Position numbers and translations under genes: made by a program. Positions 41,200 through 54,554 of a DNA stretch of 64,000 bases are shown here, piece after piece. How positions within the stretch are numbered: the first letter of the stretch is position 1; the number at the start of each line of letters is the position of its first letter. Origin of the DNA: Phragmites australis (lineage: Eukaryota > Streptophyta > Magnoliopsida > Poales > Poaceae); assembly GCF_958298935.1 (NCBI RefSeq), contig NC_084929.1, positions 2,108,001 to 2,172,000 of the forward strand. The letters are read 5' to 3'. Below the pieces are notes generated by a model. The model worked only from the letters and a program-made list of their open reading frames with translations, was not told the origin of the DNA and did no database searches.

Positions 41200-44100
41200 T
41201 CAATAAGTACACTGTTTCCACAAAAATGTTGTACATGATGTATGAAGCCACCACAGTTCCATGCAATGCATTACGGCCATCCCCTCCCTCCCCATCGCCG
41301 TCGCTCTCCCCGAGTTCGGTGCCCACTCAACACCTACCGCCGATGCCTCCCCTCTCAGCGGCCGATGAACCTTTCTTCCCCCAGTGTGCTCCTCGCCTCT
41401 ATCCCCTTTTGCTCGTCCGTTGTCCCGGCACCACCTCCACTGGCCGTTCAAAGGTCCAGCGATGGTTCGATACTCTGCTGGCTGGTAGCTCGTCGTTGTC
41501 TCCACTAGTGCCGGTCTCCGGGACATCGCTGGGTGGGCCTAATGGCAAGAACATCCTCTCGGATTCCTTGCCAGGGCCTCCATCTGGTCACGGTGCCCCC
41601 TCGGGGTTCATGGCTGCCGCGCGGAAAGCCCCACCTTGCTTCCCCAATTGCTCTACATTGTCTACAGTTCATCTGGCTGTTGCTGCGGGCTAGACCTTGG
41701 TCACTGGTCGTCGTAGGCTTTGAGCAGCCAAGCGTGATGCTATCGCCCTTCTTTCTGCTCTGGCACAGCGCAAAAAAAAGGGCCTACCTGTGGCTCTCGA
41801 TGGTCGTTGTCTCAACTGCTTGTCCTAGAAGCATCATCATGCCGAATGCCGCCTTCCACCGAGGTGCTTCCGTTGTCGGGGGTTCTGTCACCAGGCAAAA
41901 GATTGCAAGCGTCAGCGAGGATCCTCCTCTGGTTCCAAGGGAACTGGATGCCGACGCCAAATCCGGCTCCTCTCCTCTGTTGGATCCACTGCGGTGGGCT
42001 CGGCGCTAGGAGTCCTACCCCACTGCTCTACTCGGAAGACGGCCATAGTCGACTGCCTCCTTGTGCTGGCTCCACTCCCTCTAGCTCCATGGCCCTCGGT
42101 TCCACTCCTTCAAGTTACCCTCCGGGGTCAGCGGTTCTTGCATCGCCTTCCCTCGCCCTCCGCTACGATGACCCTGGGATGCAGCATCTCTTCGACGGCC
42201 TTCCGACATACATCATGGAGATGCCAACCTTGAAATACAAAGTTTCTTTACACATTATCTCCCTGGCTGAATTTCGCGTGCCGTCGTCCTCCAGCAGCGA
42301 TAGTGTTGCGCTGTCCGAGGATAGGGCCAGTGGGTTCGGCGCCATGGGCCGCTCTTGCCTGCCTCATGGGAGGCGGTTGTCCTTCTTTCCTTCACCGGTC
42401 ACTGTGGCCGGTTCTGCTTCACCAGCTCTTGGCTTCATCCACAGCGATCAGACCTGCTCCTTTGCGCTCGTGCACGTTCCAACGCTGGTCCGTGGCGACG
42501 GCCATGGTGTGCACTGGGATGAGGGGGTCATCCCTCCGTCCTCGGCATCTGGGCGCATCCGGTTCGGTTCATTCCCTATCGCGCCTCTCGAGGTTTTGCT
42601 CACCCACGTGTCCCCGCAGATAGACTCTGAAAAGGGTTAGTCGGCTTTCAGCGTGTCGAGGTCTGAGGTGCACGGCCCTATTGCCACCTCCTTTCACACT
42701 CATGATGACCTACACCAGAGAATCTTCGACCCCATGACGCTGGAGATCTGTGTCTGTGTGCACCCGGTCAACGATGCCAGGGCTACGCCTTCTGCGCCGT
42801 GAAACTTTTCCTTGGTCTACTCTCGACGGCGTGCAAAAGCTTCTTCTGCACAGCACACGTTGCAAAAAGACTTGGGCTCCAAGGGCGCCTCTCCCGTTGT
42901 GGGCTCTGGAGGCCGATCTTCTGCATGCCTCGGTCGGCGTTCACCTGCTCTGTGTTGGGCCACCGAGTGCACCATCGGGCCTGTTGTCGGACAATTTATA
43001 GTTCCTCTGTGCCGTGTATGCTTCCAACTGATAATATTTCACATGCCACGGACAGCCCGATCGTCTCGACTGCTTCAAGCGAGGCTCCCGCGCTTCTCAA
43101 CGGCTATCCAGATCCTCCAAGCGCGGGTGATGTCACTTCTTAGCGATCAAGCTTCATAGTCATTGAGAACAATTTACATGCATTCGTTGATGTCATCAAG
43201 ATGGAGGTTCAGACACCACTTGCTTCAAACTTGCCCCAATCCTGTGCGTTGCTATTGTGCTACCCTCTCCGCTACCGAAGCGAAGCGCAAGGAATGCAAA
43301 TCAGCTGTTGTCGCAGGTTAGGCCGGCTAAGTGGGCTAAGATGGTGCTGATGCACTGTGTTGGTATCCTCTCCGAATCCGCACCCATTATTGAAGAGGCA
43401 CGGAAGGCTTATAAGGAATTCTTCAAAGTAGAATTGCGCGGGGATCACTTTGCGGCCATGAGAGACCTCTTCCCATCCCTCGGCAAGACCTCCACTATAG
43501 TTGCTTTTTCGGCTAACTGACAACCTCGCCGCTTGTGTTTGGCTGCGTTCTACGGTTGTTGTTGTTGTTTAGATGGATCAGACTTCTATTCTCTCTTGGA
43601 ATGTGTGGGGCCTTAACTCCGGGATGAGGGCACCTTTTGTTTGTCTCCAGGAGACTAAGCTGGACATTATCCCTTCTGGTGTTGTTTCCTTGATGCTTGG
43701 TTCCAATTACAAAGATTTTACATTCTTGTCGGCTTGTCATACGTGGGGGAAGGGGGTGTTGATTGTCTGTCGCTCGGATGTCACGTCATTGTCTTGCGTT
43801 CAGATTGGCTACTTCTCTGTCATGTATAAGGTTTCCCCTACCTCCAGTGATCACTCCTGGTGGCTAACTTTAGTCTACGACCCATAGGAAGACAATGAAA
43901 AGACTCTATTCTTGGAAGGGCTACATGCCATCTGGGATTCTTTCCCCAGCCCTTGGCTCGTTGTTGGGGACTTCAACCTTATGTTGATGGCAGCAGACAA
44001 GAATAACGCGTCCATTAACCACCATAACATGATGTAATTTCGTCAAGTTGTAGATGACCTGGAACTATGGGACTTGCACCTGCACGGTTGAGTCTACACT

Positions 44101-47100
44101 TGGAGAAATGAACGTGCTAATCCCACGCTCATCAAACTTGATCATGCGTTGGCCAACCTAGATTGGGAAGAGCTTTTTCTCTTCTCCTACCTTCAGGGTT
44201 TATCTTTGGATGTCTCAGATCATTGCCCCTTTCTTCTTCAATGCAATGCGCCCATCAAGATCAAGCCGATATTCCACTTTGAAACCTTTTGGCCGAAGTC
44301 TGATGATTTCCTCGAGGCCGTGGAACGGGACTGGCGCTATCCTGATAATGTCTGGGACCCTTTCTAGCGTCTCAACTGCTTACTCTGTAACACGGCTCGA
44401 GAGCTCCAGAGCTAGGCTGCGAAAAAAATTGGGAACGTCAAGTTGCAACTTCTTCTGGCGAAGGAGGTGATCCTGAGGTTTGATCGTGCGCAGGACATCA
44501 GGTCACTCTCGAATGATGAATCTGATCTCCGTAAGCATTTGAAGCCCCTCTGCCTTAGCCTGTCCTCGTTGGAACGGACCATCGCACGGCAAAGATCTAG
44601 GATCTCGCAGCTTAGGGAGGGTGATGCAAATACTTGTTTCTTCCACCTGCACGCCTCTTACCGGAGGCAAAAGAATCACATTGTCAACCTCCGTGTGGAT
44701 GATCACTTGGTCTACAGCCATGAAGAGAAAGCTCACATTCTTCGGAAGTATTTTGAACAACTGTTGGGTGTTGAGGTTGTTAGAACAACTTCAATTAACC
44801 TGGAGTCATTGGGGATCTATCCGCAGGACCTCTCCTGCCTTGAGTGTGATCCGCGACCTGCCGCCGGACAAGGCTCCTGGTCCTAACGGCTTCATTGGTA
44901 CATTTTACCAAGCAGCTTGACCGGTGATCAAGACTGACGTGCTCAAGGCGTTGGATGCCTTCTTCGCGCAAAACGGGCAACATTTGCACTGTTTGAACAG
45001 CGCCCTTCTTTCCCTTCTTCCTAAAAGGCTGGATGCTGCAGCCCCCACTGACTATCGACTGATTAGCTTACTCCATAGCTTTCCCAAGCTGGTTTCCAAA
45101 TTACTGGCAAACAGCCTCGCGCAACACCTTGGTGACATCATCCTGTTCAACCAAAGCGCGTTCATTAAGGGTCGCTCCATCCAAGACAATTTTAAGTATA
45201 TTCAATGATCCGCGAAGCTGTTAATGAAGCTGAAAATCCCCAAGCTACTTCTAAAGTTGGACATCTCAAAAGCTTTTGATATGGTCTCTTGGCCACTCGT
45301 GTTGGAGGTTCTGCAAGCCTGGGGTTTTGGGCGGCGATGGAGGAATTGGATTGCAATTTTGTTGTCTTCTTCGTTAACACATATGTTGCTTAATGGCCAA
45401 CTTGGACCGCCCATCCGTCACTGTTGTGGCCTTCATCAAGGTGATCCTTTATCCCCCATGCTTTTCATCTTAGTGATGAATGTCATGAATCGTCTCTTTT
45501 TCAAAATGAGCACCAATGGCCTTCTCCAAAAGATTGGCCACTCGGTAATTCGGCATCAGTGCAGCATGTATGCAGATGATGTGATCCTTTTTGCCACACC
45601 GACGTGCCTTGAAGCCACAGTGATCACATGCATCCTGAAAATCTTCGGAGTTGCCTCGGGCTTAAGGATGAATTTGAATAAGTGTTCAATTACTCCTATG
45701 TTTGGTTGCAAAGAGGCACTGGAGAGTATTCAAGCCATCTTCCAATGTCAAGTCATGCACTTTCCGATCAAGTACCTTGGTTTATCCTTATCTACCAGGA
45801 AGCTCCCAAAAGACCAACTTCGGTCGCTCGTAGAGTGCCTCGCAGGCAAGCTTCCGTCTTGAAAAGGGCCTCTGCTGCAAAAAAGTGGCTGTCTTATCTT
45901 GGTGAAGTCCATCCTTTCGTCCATTCCTACCTACACTCTTATGGCTGACAAACTCCCACGTGAATAATCAATGAGATCGACACAATTCATCATAAGTTCT
46001 TTGGTCGAGGACTGACACATCCATGCGTGGTAAGTGTGTTGTCGCGTGAGGTGCGTTCTGCATGCCATTGAAGTACGACGGCCTCAGCGTTCCGGACCTC
46101 AAGCAAGCCGGATATGCTCTGCGTATGTGTTGGCTTTGGCTGCAAAAAGTTGATCATGATCGGGCTTGGTCGGCCATGATCCTACAGGCTGAGTCGGAAG
46201 TTCGAGCTCTGTTTAATGCTTCTGTCTTTGTGCGTGTCGGCAATGGCGAATGAGCTCTTTTCTGGACGGATGCATGGCTCGGTGGGCAGTCGATCAAATC
46301 AGTTGCTCCTGCACTCTGAGCAATGATCAATATCGGGCAATCCGCACTCGGACGGTGGCTCAGGCTCTTCAAGGCCGGCGTTGGATTCGTGACATCAACG
46401 GGGCACTTACTGTGCAGGCTCTCATGGAATATATCCTGATCTGGTCTCGTCTTTAGGACTTTCAATTGGATGAGCATACTGAGGACGTCTTCATCTGGCG
46501 ATGGTCTGCGGATGGGGTGTACTGAGCGCGCTCAGCATACGATATTCTTCATCTTGGGGCTGTTGGCTTCCAAGGTGCCATCCGAACTTGGAGGACTTGG
46601 GCTCCGCTCAGAATCAAGATTTTCATCTGGCTCGCTTCGCGGCAGCGCATATGGACCGCAGACAGGTGCCTGAGACACGGTCTGGATGCTCATCCTACTT
46701 GTTTTCTTTGTGATCAGGCGTCTGAGACTGCGGTTCACATCCTGGTAGAGCGCTCTTTCTCTAAATCGATCTGGTGGGAGACGCTCCTGTGGGCTCGCCG
46801 CACATGTGTGTTCATCCCAAATGTCTCTCTATAGGATTGGTGGACGCACATCGTCTCCCTGCAGTCGGCGGCTATGTGGAGAGGAACAAACACACTTTTC
46901 ATGCTTATAGCCTGACATCTATAGAAGGAACGCAATGCTAAGCTCTTCGATCATCGGACCTCTACGGTCACAGCTCCTAGACCGGATCATGGCGGAGGCT
47001 AAGTTATGGATCTCGGCGGGCACTCGTCACTTAGGTTGCTTATTTGAGTAGTAGTTAGCTTAGGTGGATGGCATCCTTATGCTGCTAGGCGGGGGAGTTC

Positions 47101-47195
47101 TAGTCTGCGCATTGTGTTTGTAATCTAACTTTCTACTCTTCTCATTCTTAATACAACGATATGCAGTCCTCCCACATATTCATGAAAAAAGAAAA
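41200..47195 (+). mobile_element. Near full-length but mutated L1-type LINE (~6 kb)
   Basis: An ORF1-like region (41250-43520, several frames) contains a CCHC zinc knuckle near 41805-41915 (CLNC...CFRCRGFCHQAKDCKR, with one stop). ORF2 begins near 43573 with the AP endonuclease (LSWNVWGLNSG, LQETKLD, VGDFNLM, SDHCPF). Reverse transcriptase follows (PDKAPGPNGFIGTF about 44860, FNQSAFIKGRSIQDNF about 45150, the catalytic QCSMYADDVILFA about 45565) and then the zf-RVT region (IKIFIWLASRQR, PTCFLCDQASETAVHILV, about 46610-46750). The end is a 3' UTR with TTAATACAACGATATGCAG and a short A-rich tail near 47185. Stops at 43885, 44035, 44087 and 44366 and frame shifts make it inactive. It inserted in the RPAP3-like 3' flank. 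Confidence 0.85.
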
Positions 47196-47456
47196 CAGTT
47201 TGCTAAATCAGAAGCAGAGCTAAAACAATATCATTCCAAATAACATATAACAGCTTCATGTTCTTGGTCAATTGAGTGACTAAAGTAACAGCATCAGACT
47301 GGTTTGATTGAGTTGGACAATGCATGCACTTAACTGAATATTAATAGTAGTAATCAGACAGGAAACAACTGAAATTACACTGGTTTAATTGAGTTGCACT
47401 TTTTCCAGCTCAGAAATCTTTACATCATTCATTGTCTCTTGCATCAAGGGAGCAAA

Positions 47457-47680
47457 ATGGCGTCGCATAAAGTTGCGCACGCTAACCCTGAAGGGTCCAA
47501 GCACCATCAAGGGGATCGCCACTGGCCTCACACTGGGGCTCATTGCCGGAGGCTTGTATAAGATGCATCACTGGAACGAGCAAAGGAGGACAAGGACCTT
47601 CTATGATTTGCTTGACAAAGCCGGCACCTTCTGTTGTTACAGTTCTGGAATATATAATAATGTGAAGTTTATTCTTACCT
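47457..47680 (+). pseudogene. COX5C: COX5C-like (cytochrome c oxidase subunit 5C) pseudogene
   Basis: COX5C is a small (about 63-residue) nuclear-encoded subunit of mitochondrial complex IV with one membrane helix. ATG at 47457 starts MASHKVAHA. An extra A then breaks the frame (GCTAACCCTG where GCTACCCTG is expected), and the next frame continues TLKGPSTIKGIATGLTLGLI and KMHHWNEQRRTRTFYDLLDK before diverging at the C-terminus, where the valine-rich end is lost through a second shift. Functional COX5C coding regions are intronless, so intronlessness alone does not show retroposition. No poly(A) tail is obvious. Confidence 0.85.
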
Positions 47681-47689
47681 TCTATTGAT

Positions 47690-49655
47690 AGCTTCGTGTT
47701 AAATCTGAGATAGAGTTAGGTTTATGCGCATATGCTGCTAAGGTTTCAACCAAAAGAAAAGGAAAATTGATAAGTTTCTGAGTAATGCATAGTACCTCAT
47801 TGAACAAGCGTGGCCTAACTTGTTAAGGTCCATGCTTAAGAATGCTGCCTCTACTTTTCCTCTAGATAATTGAAAAGAACCATCAGTAAAGATAAGGCTC
47901 TATCATAGTTTAATGCTGCAAATGCTACCTGCTGCATCAGAATTAAACTATAAAACTGGGGTGGCCCAAATCCCTCCACCTACATTGGGGAATCTCCTCT
48001 CACAATCCTACACAGTTATAAATAAATGATTCTATAAGTAAAGGACAAAAAGGCTATGAAATGCCGACAATCTTTTTATGTTAGGCATTCTTTTGGTTGC
48101 CACTTATTTTCTTCCGATAAAGAAAGCTTTTTTAACTCTCATTATTACATTAAGATGATACAACCGTATAAGAGTATACTTTCGGTCTGATCTCTGCGTA
48201 GCTGAGATGCATGGTCTAAAGCACTAAAAATAAGATGTTGTAAACAAAAAATCTAAACAAAGATGATACAATCCTATGCCTGATGCAGTCATTAACCTCT
48301 TAGAAGCTAACATTATAGTAATGCTTAGTATAAATAAGAGTGCTGATCTCATTGCCATTCTGACATCATGGTTTATTAATAATGGTACTCCATTTGTCAT
48401 TAGTTTAGGGCATGTACACATCTCTAGGCTTTCTTGGAACTTTCAGATGGGCATTAAAAACTACTCCTATCAAATGGTTGTATGATGAGGATGACAGTGT
48501 AGATTTGAGAGGTTTGTGCTTTTGTTTGTCTAGCACCTGACCCTGCTTTTCTCAATCTTAGTGGGAACTTAAAAAGTAGCCAGGTTTCAAGTTCGAACTT
48601 CAAGTTCCATCCTCTCGAAAAAAAGCTGGGCATCTTCCAAGTTCCAAAAGCCATTGAGTTTTGCGAAAACACGGAACTCATCCTAGATGGCAGGAACTCC
48701 ACAATAATTTAGCAAAAAACAATTCTAAGTTCTCCAAAGATTAAGAACTCCTATACTCCAAATAAACCCATATCACTCTCACATTTTTACTACTAAATTC
48801 TTACTGCTTGTCAAGTGCCTTACATGGTAAGTTGCAACAATCAGCTGAGACATGAGTTAAACCAGAGAAAGAGATGGATATTTCACTTGCATCAATCCAA
48901 AAACAGAAAGGTGAGGTGATTGGAGATGATAGATGTTGAATGGCATGGTTGCTTGGTCGTATGGTGTTGGGATTTTGATCTAATCAACAGTGGCCAGTTC
49001 TATTGAAGCTAGGATTAGACTACTGGAGCTGGTGATGGGGATTGGAAGCTCATCAGGTTTCTGGGTGCTGGATTTTATTTTGCACCGTCATGGACGGTGC
49101 AGTAGCATCAGATAAGCTCCGGTTTTCACGCTCATGCATATGTTCATCTGCTCCCCAGCTTTGTTGAATCCTCATCTCCGATGCTGTCTATTTTCTCTCT
49201 AGTTTCGTGAAAGGGAGTTGCTAGATATAATTTAACTGCTGGGATGCGAAGGCTCATTGTGATTTGACGTCTTGAGAGGAATGTGAGCATGTACCGCATC
49301 ATATTTCGCAGCCGAGGGCAGCTCCATACCAAACAATGCATTCACAGTGTTTGTTTGTTGCTGAAAAGGTGAAAAAGAAGGGACGTAAACTCAGCACCAT
49401 CTCAAGTTCAAAGTGACCGTCCATCAGAGCTTTTTTCAAAATAAAAGGGGCAATTGCTTTGTAACAATCCACGTGATCTTACACTGTAACCTGAACTGAT
49501 GATTCAGATCAGCATTGGAACACCAGATTTCCGATATTCACGGGAATCCAGTCGGTACCTCATAATCGACATCCAGGTAGTTATTAATCATCACCGATTT
49601 TTTAATTTTCTCTCAAATTGTCAAGTTAGCCAGAATTATGTACATCATACAACAT
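47690..49655. other. Gene-free spacer
   Basis: AT-rich intergenic sequence without a recognisable gene or large repeat. 48560-48780 is rich in GTTC/GAAC phrases and may be a worn transposon end. Confidence 0.4.
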
Positions 49656-49830
49656 CTAAGTGATAATCTACACCCTAGGTGTAGCTACACCACACGAATT
49701 ATGACGGTTGACTACTGAAGGTCTACTATTGAACGTGGTTTAAGTAGTAACGTGCTTTCGGTTTAGTAATTCGCAATGTTTTTTCAGTAGTAACCACTGG
49801 GTGTAGAATAGTGCTACGATCATACAACAT
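49644..49830. mobile_element. Small non-coding insertion with terminal CTACACCC inverted repeat
   Basis: The 12-mer ATCATACAACAT occurs at 49644-49655 and again at 49819-49830, flanking 163 bp. Inside, ATCTACACCC at 49665 and GGGTGTAGAA at 49799 form an inverted repeat, and the left part also holds the palindrome CTACACCCTAGGTGTAG. There is no coding capacity. It could be a MITE with a chance direct repeat, or a short element with a long target duplication. Confidence 0.45.
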
Positions 49831-52800
49831 GTAGACAAATAGTCACAAAACTACCATTTTTTACAAACATGAAAAAGTGAGTTATTTTTTAATGCTTCAT
49901 TTATCTGCAGCATGATAAAATAGATAGAAATAGAGCATTACAAAGGAATTTGCTTTTTCACCATATAACCTAGGACTGAAAATAATTTTAAAAATTAGTA
50001 CATAACATAATAAAAATATTAGTGAATTTTTTCAGATTTTTGAGATTTTATTTAAGGCCCTAACAATTGTTAGAGGTTATAAAAGAAGCATTTTTTGGAG
50101 AATTTTAATTTAAATTCTACACAGTATTTTTATGTGAATCCAATTAAAATGGGTTGCACATGGATTATGAAATATGTACAAAAAATTATAGGATTTTTTA
50201 AAGGTAGAAGACCACTGATTTTTTAAGAAATAGAAAACCGTCGTGAATAGTACTATTGGTGAACAGTAAATTTCGAACAACCGACTGCTTAGTTTTGTGA
50301 GAAAAAATTCCAAGATAATGGTAGTTTTGTGAAATAGCTGAAAAAAATGATAGTTTTGTACCTATTAGACAAAAAAAAAGTGATAGATTTGTGAAATTAA
50401 CTCTTAAAAAATAGCTCCAAACATCATGTTTCTACTAGGGAATAGCCACCAATTGCATATATATCGCGTCGGTTAGTCTCTCATCTTCTGCACTTAGCAA
50501 TGGCTGTCCTTGTCTTAGAGATTTTTCGTAAAAAGAGTAGGACCTATGACCAATAATGCATTCTTGACTTCTGTCTTTCCTTGCCTTCTCTAGATTAGCT
50601 TATCTTCCTCTTAAAAAAAACTATATTATAAAACTACCAGTTAAGTAGATAGTTACATATTGTTTTTTGAAGAAATAATTTCATTGATTGGCCAGAGAAA
50701 CAATACATTTTATTAAACTTCAAATGTTTAATCAATAGAAGCGATTGTGGCCTGTGTTTGTTTTCATGTTATATCTAATATGGACGCATCTATACCCGGT
50801 GAGTGATTTTTGGTTTGTAATTTAGAAAAGAGACGAGGTCCATCGTCGATGTGGCTCGTGCTGTCACTCTTCATCTAGTCACAGTCCAAACTCATCATCC
50901 ATGCAATGTTCACCGTTTTGTAAATACTTAATAATCATCCATTTATTGACAAATCTATACTCACATTATTTTACATATAAGATTGTACACAGAAGACCTC
51001 TCTCACAGGTCAGGAGGAACAGTGCATGCATGAATAATAATCAGAAAAGTTGCTGTCAAGGAAAAAGAAAACCATTTCATTGGTTGATAAATGTGTGTTT
51101 GATCAATGTAGGAGGCAGTTGGTGCTTCCAAGTAGGCAGTTTGTGGTCCTGGTGAAAAACCGTTTGTGGTCCTGGCTCACCAACAGTCCTACTCTATTTC
51201 AGAACAGATGATCCCCAGGACAGCCATCTTTTTATCTCTGCATGGAGAATCCATTCAATCATGTAAACTTGCCACATCTAGATGCTTTTGCTTGCTTTGA
51301 GGTCTTTAGCTCACAAGCCAATCACAAGTCCACAAGACTGTTTAACCCCTCCTTGGCTTCAGGACAGCACATCTTTGCATGTTAGAACTATGACTTTGCA
51401 AGGTTATGACTGTCACACATACAAATATATCATATTCCTCTTTCCCGTCATAAAAAAGTGTCATTTTAGGCTTTGTGTGAAATTAACGTGTTAAGCTTTG
51501 ACTAGTAATGTCATTTTAAGTATTTCTACTTAACTTTTGAAAATGGTATAGCTATATTTGTCTTGAAAAGTAGTTTTATAATATTACAACTTGATACATT
51601 TTGCATATATTTTGTACTAATAATCAGTGGCCAAAGTAGTGTGTCGGTGACCGTGTTGATATCTATTGTTTGTTTCGTATCGAGACAATAACCAAACAAG
51701 AGAATTAACCAGATAGTTTTTAGAGTAATGAGGTGGGGAACGCTTGCAACAAGGAGAGGAAACAACAAGGCCAACCTAGCCGAGCTTTCATTGAATCAGG
51801 TCATGAGCTCAGGGCAGCTACACTGTTTGGGCACCAACTCACATGCGTCCCTCTTCCTTCTGTCCCACGCTGGCCAAGAATCACCGTACCATAGTCATGG
51901 ACTCAAAGTGTACTTCACCATTTTTGGCATTATATCTTAGTTTATTGTTTGTGAACAAGTAGCATGTATGAAACTTGTTCTAAGTTTGAATACAGCTAAG
52001 CCTAGACTTACTTTGTCAAAGTTGAGTTTGTCAGCATAGGAGATATGTAGTTATGTATTTTTTTTTAATAATAGATACATTGTTTTTGTCTGTGTATCAT
52101 GCGGTGTATAGGTGCATACATCCTGATTTATTATTATACTATGTTAGTAGAAAGCACGGTAAGAGCATTATCGATTTTTTTTTAAAAAAATAATCTAATT
52201 TATAAGAGATATCGGATCTGAAAAACTAAAAAACACGGTTAAAAGAAACCGATAGATATTCAGAGATGACAACATAACCTACAAAACAGAAAGACATCAA
52301 TATCAAATTCACCACGAGACAGAAGACAACTACAAATCCAACTTAACTCGCGCGCTAACCAATCCAACTACTGTCCCTTCCACAACAGTTGAACCAAAAA
52401 TGACATATTTATCTTAATATTGCGTGTTTGCCATTTGCAATTGTATTTTCCACCTCGACGGTATATTAAACCCAGCTTTGAGCATGGCAAGGAGACATCA
52501 CTCTACAGGTAGCTCGTACTCGTACCACATGTTCATTTATAGGCAACTGTTGAGCAATATTTAGCTGTTGAACCCAATAATTTCTCTTTGGTATTGCTTT
52601 GTACGATGCAAAAGCCCGTGCTTGGCTTGGCATTTTGTCCGGGGAAGATTGTCTGGACACGGGGGCAAAATTTCCAAAGATGAAAAAGGCCTGGACCCAT
52701 CAGTGAAGCATGCATGTTAAGCGGGCGGAGCAAAATCACTACTGACCCATCACCCGAACCTTATTATCTAACTTTTACCCGTAAGATCATCTTGAACCAT

Positions 52801-53947
52801 ATTCTTTTTATTTTAGTTTCTTTCTAATTTTCTTCTCTTTTCTTATTTCTTTTATTTTCTCTCATCTTTAACAGCTTTCCTTCGAGGAGAATCACGAAAA
52901 GAAATAAGAGAATCCTATCTGAAAAGAATGAACTTAAAAATCCTTTCATAATAAAAACTGTAAAAAAAACTGTTAGAACACTAAAAAAATAAAAATTCCT
53001 TCACAACAGAAATCTAGATCGTAAAGAGAAACCCTCCGTTGACAGGCTAAATTATATGCTTGTATCCATTGGGCATCCGATACCCATGGTTTTGCCCACG
53101 GATTTTAATCCAGGCAGCAAAAATGCCCGCTGATAAGTAAAAACAGATCACCACAAAGTACAGACCTGCAAAGCAAACCCCGATATAAAGTACATAAACA
53201 ATTAAGGATAAAGAAATATATGGACATCTGATAGGTTGGCTATTGAGCCGATAAATGTGGTATTATGTTAAAATGTTGGTTGTTCGGATCTACCATTGGC
53301 ATCCGTGTGCTAAGATATAGATCCATATCTAACTCTTTCTGTTAGGTACCCCGGGTACCGTACCCGACCGACATGCTCATGGGTGAAAAATTATGGCCAT
53401 GTTCACGCCTGTTGGATGGGTACCTATGGATAGAATTGCCAACCCTATGTTGAATGCTGGGAGATATATAAGTAGTAGTGCCTTCGATTCAAAATGTAAA
53501 TTCTGGTTTGATACGGTGTAGTCTCCCAAGTATATTTTGATATTTAATTTCTTTTATAGTATATTGCTATAACAATATAATCATGATCATAAGAAAAATA
53601 TTTTCATATATAAATTCAATGCCACCAATTTTTGTATAACAAAGTATACAAATTGGTAGGCAGTCCAAAAGTATGTGTTTGATTTTGAAATATGCCTTTG
53701 CCTTAAAAAAGTTAGGGTCTATTTGTTTCAGTTATTGATTGTAAAAGTAGTTTATAGATTATATATTATAGAAAACTAGATTGTACAATACTGGGTAAAA
53801 GGGAACCTGTATAATATATAATCTGTAAGCTGAAATAACTATGCACTTAGTAACTCAAAAGTATGCAACTCGGTTCAAAATAACAATGAAGAGTAAGGAC
53901 TAGACTGACACATTTTGCCATCTCAAATTCTCAATCTGCAAACATTT
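49831..53947. other. AT-rich gene-free region
   Basis: I see no gene. 49850-50400 is strongly A/T-rich with TTTTTTA runs. 53060-53450 contains GGTACC and GGGTACCCG-like phrases (GGTACCCCGGGTACC at about 53346) on both sides, as in a worn hAT-like or other DNA-transposon repeat. No RNA gene could be recognised. Confidence 0.4.
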
Positions 53948-54540
53948 ATTTTTTTAAGATAAAGAAAATTTTATTTCATCTATTGAAGTAAGTTCAAGTC
54001 TCTGCATTGAGTAGGTGCACGCAACCACATAAAACAACATCCTGATCTTTGCAGATTAACATACAAAGACACTTATTACAAAGGACAACTCTCATCTGCA
54101 CCCCACGAAAGGGGCTAAAATGCTAATAAACCAAAATAAGGGTTGGAGAAATCAAACACCATAAATCGTAGCCAATAAACCTCCAGTGCGCGTCCCGTCG
54201 ATGTGAGAAGCTCCTGATCTTGTCCTTTTGAAGGAGAGATCAGAATCATAGCTACAAATTAGCTTAAAGATCACCTGCTTATGTGTATTATTCTTTCCTT
54301 CATTAAACTCAATCATATTGACCAACTCAAATCTTTAATCTTAATTTTGATAGGAGCCCGCTAAACTAATCTCCAAACATATTGGAAATATAAGTAGGGC
54401 ATAGGTAAATCAAAAGCAATCTGTACGACCCGTCATATAAATTTGATGATCGCAAGGCCCTACCAGAAACGTGAGAGGTTTCTAAATATGATTAATGCTT
54501 CCAAAACAGCCAGTAACGAGGAAAAGAAAAATCCTTCAAC
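53945..54540 (-). mobile_element. Possible LINE 3' end, antisense
   Basis: The plus strand begins ATTTTTTTAAGATAAAGAAAATTTTATTTCATC, which on the minus strand is a grass LINE-like 3' end (GATGAAATAAAATTTTCTTT, then a short A run). The following 550 bp has the texture of an antisense 3' UTR but no clear ORF2 motif, so the call rests on the end only. Confidence 0.4.
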
Positions 54541-54554
54541 GAAAACTAGGAAAA

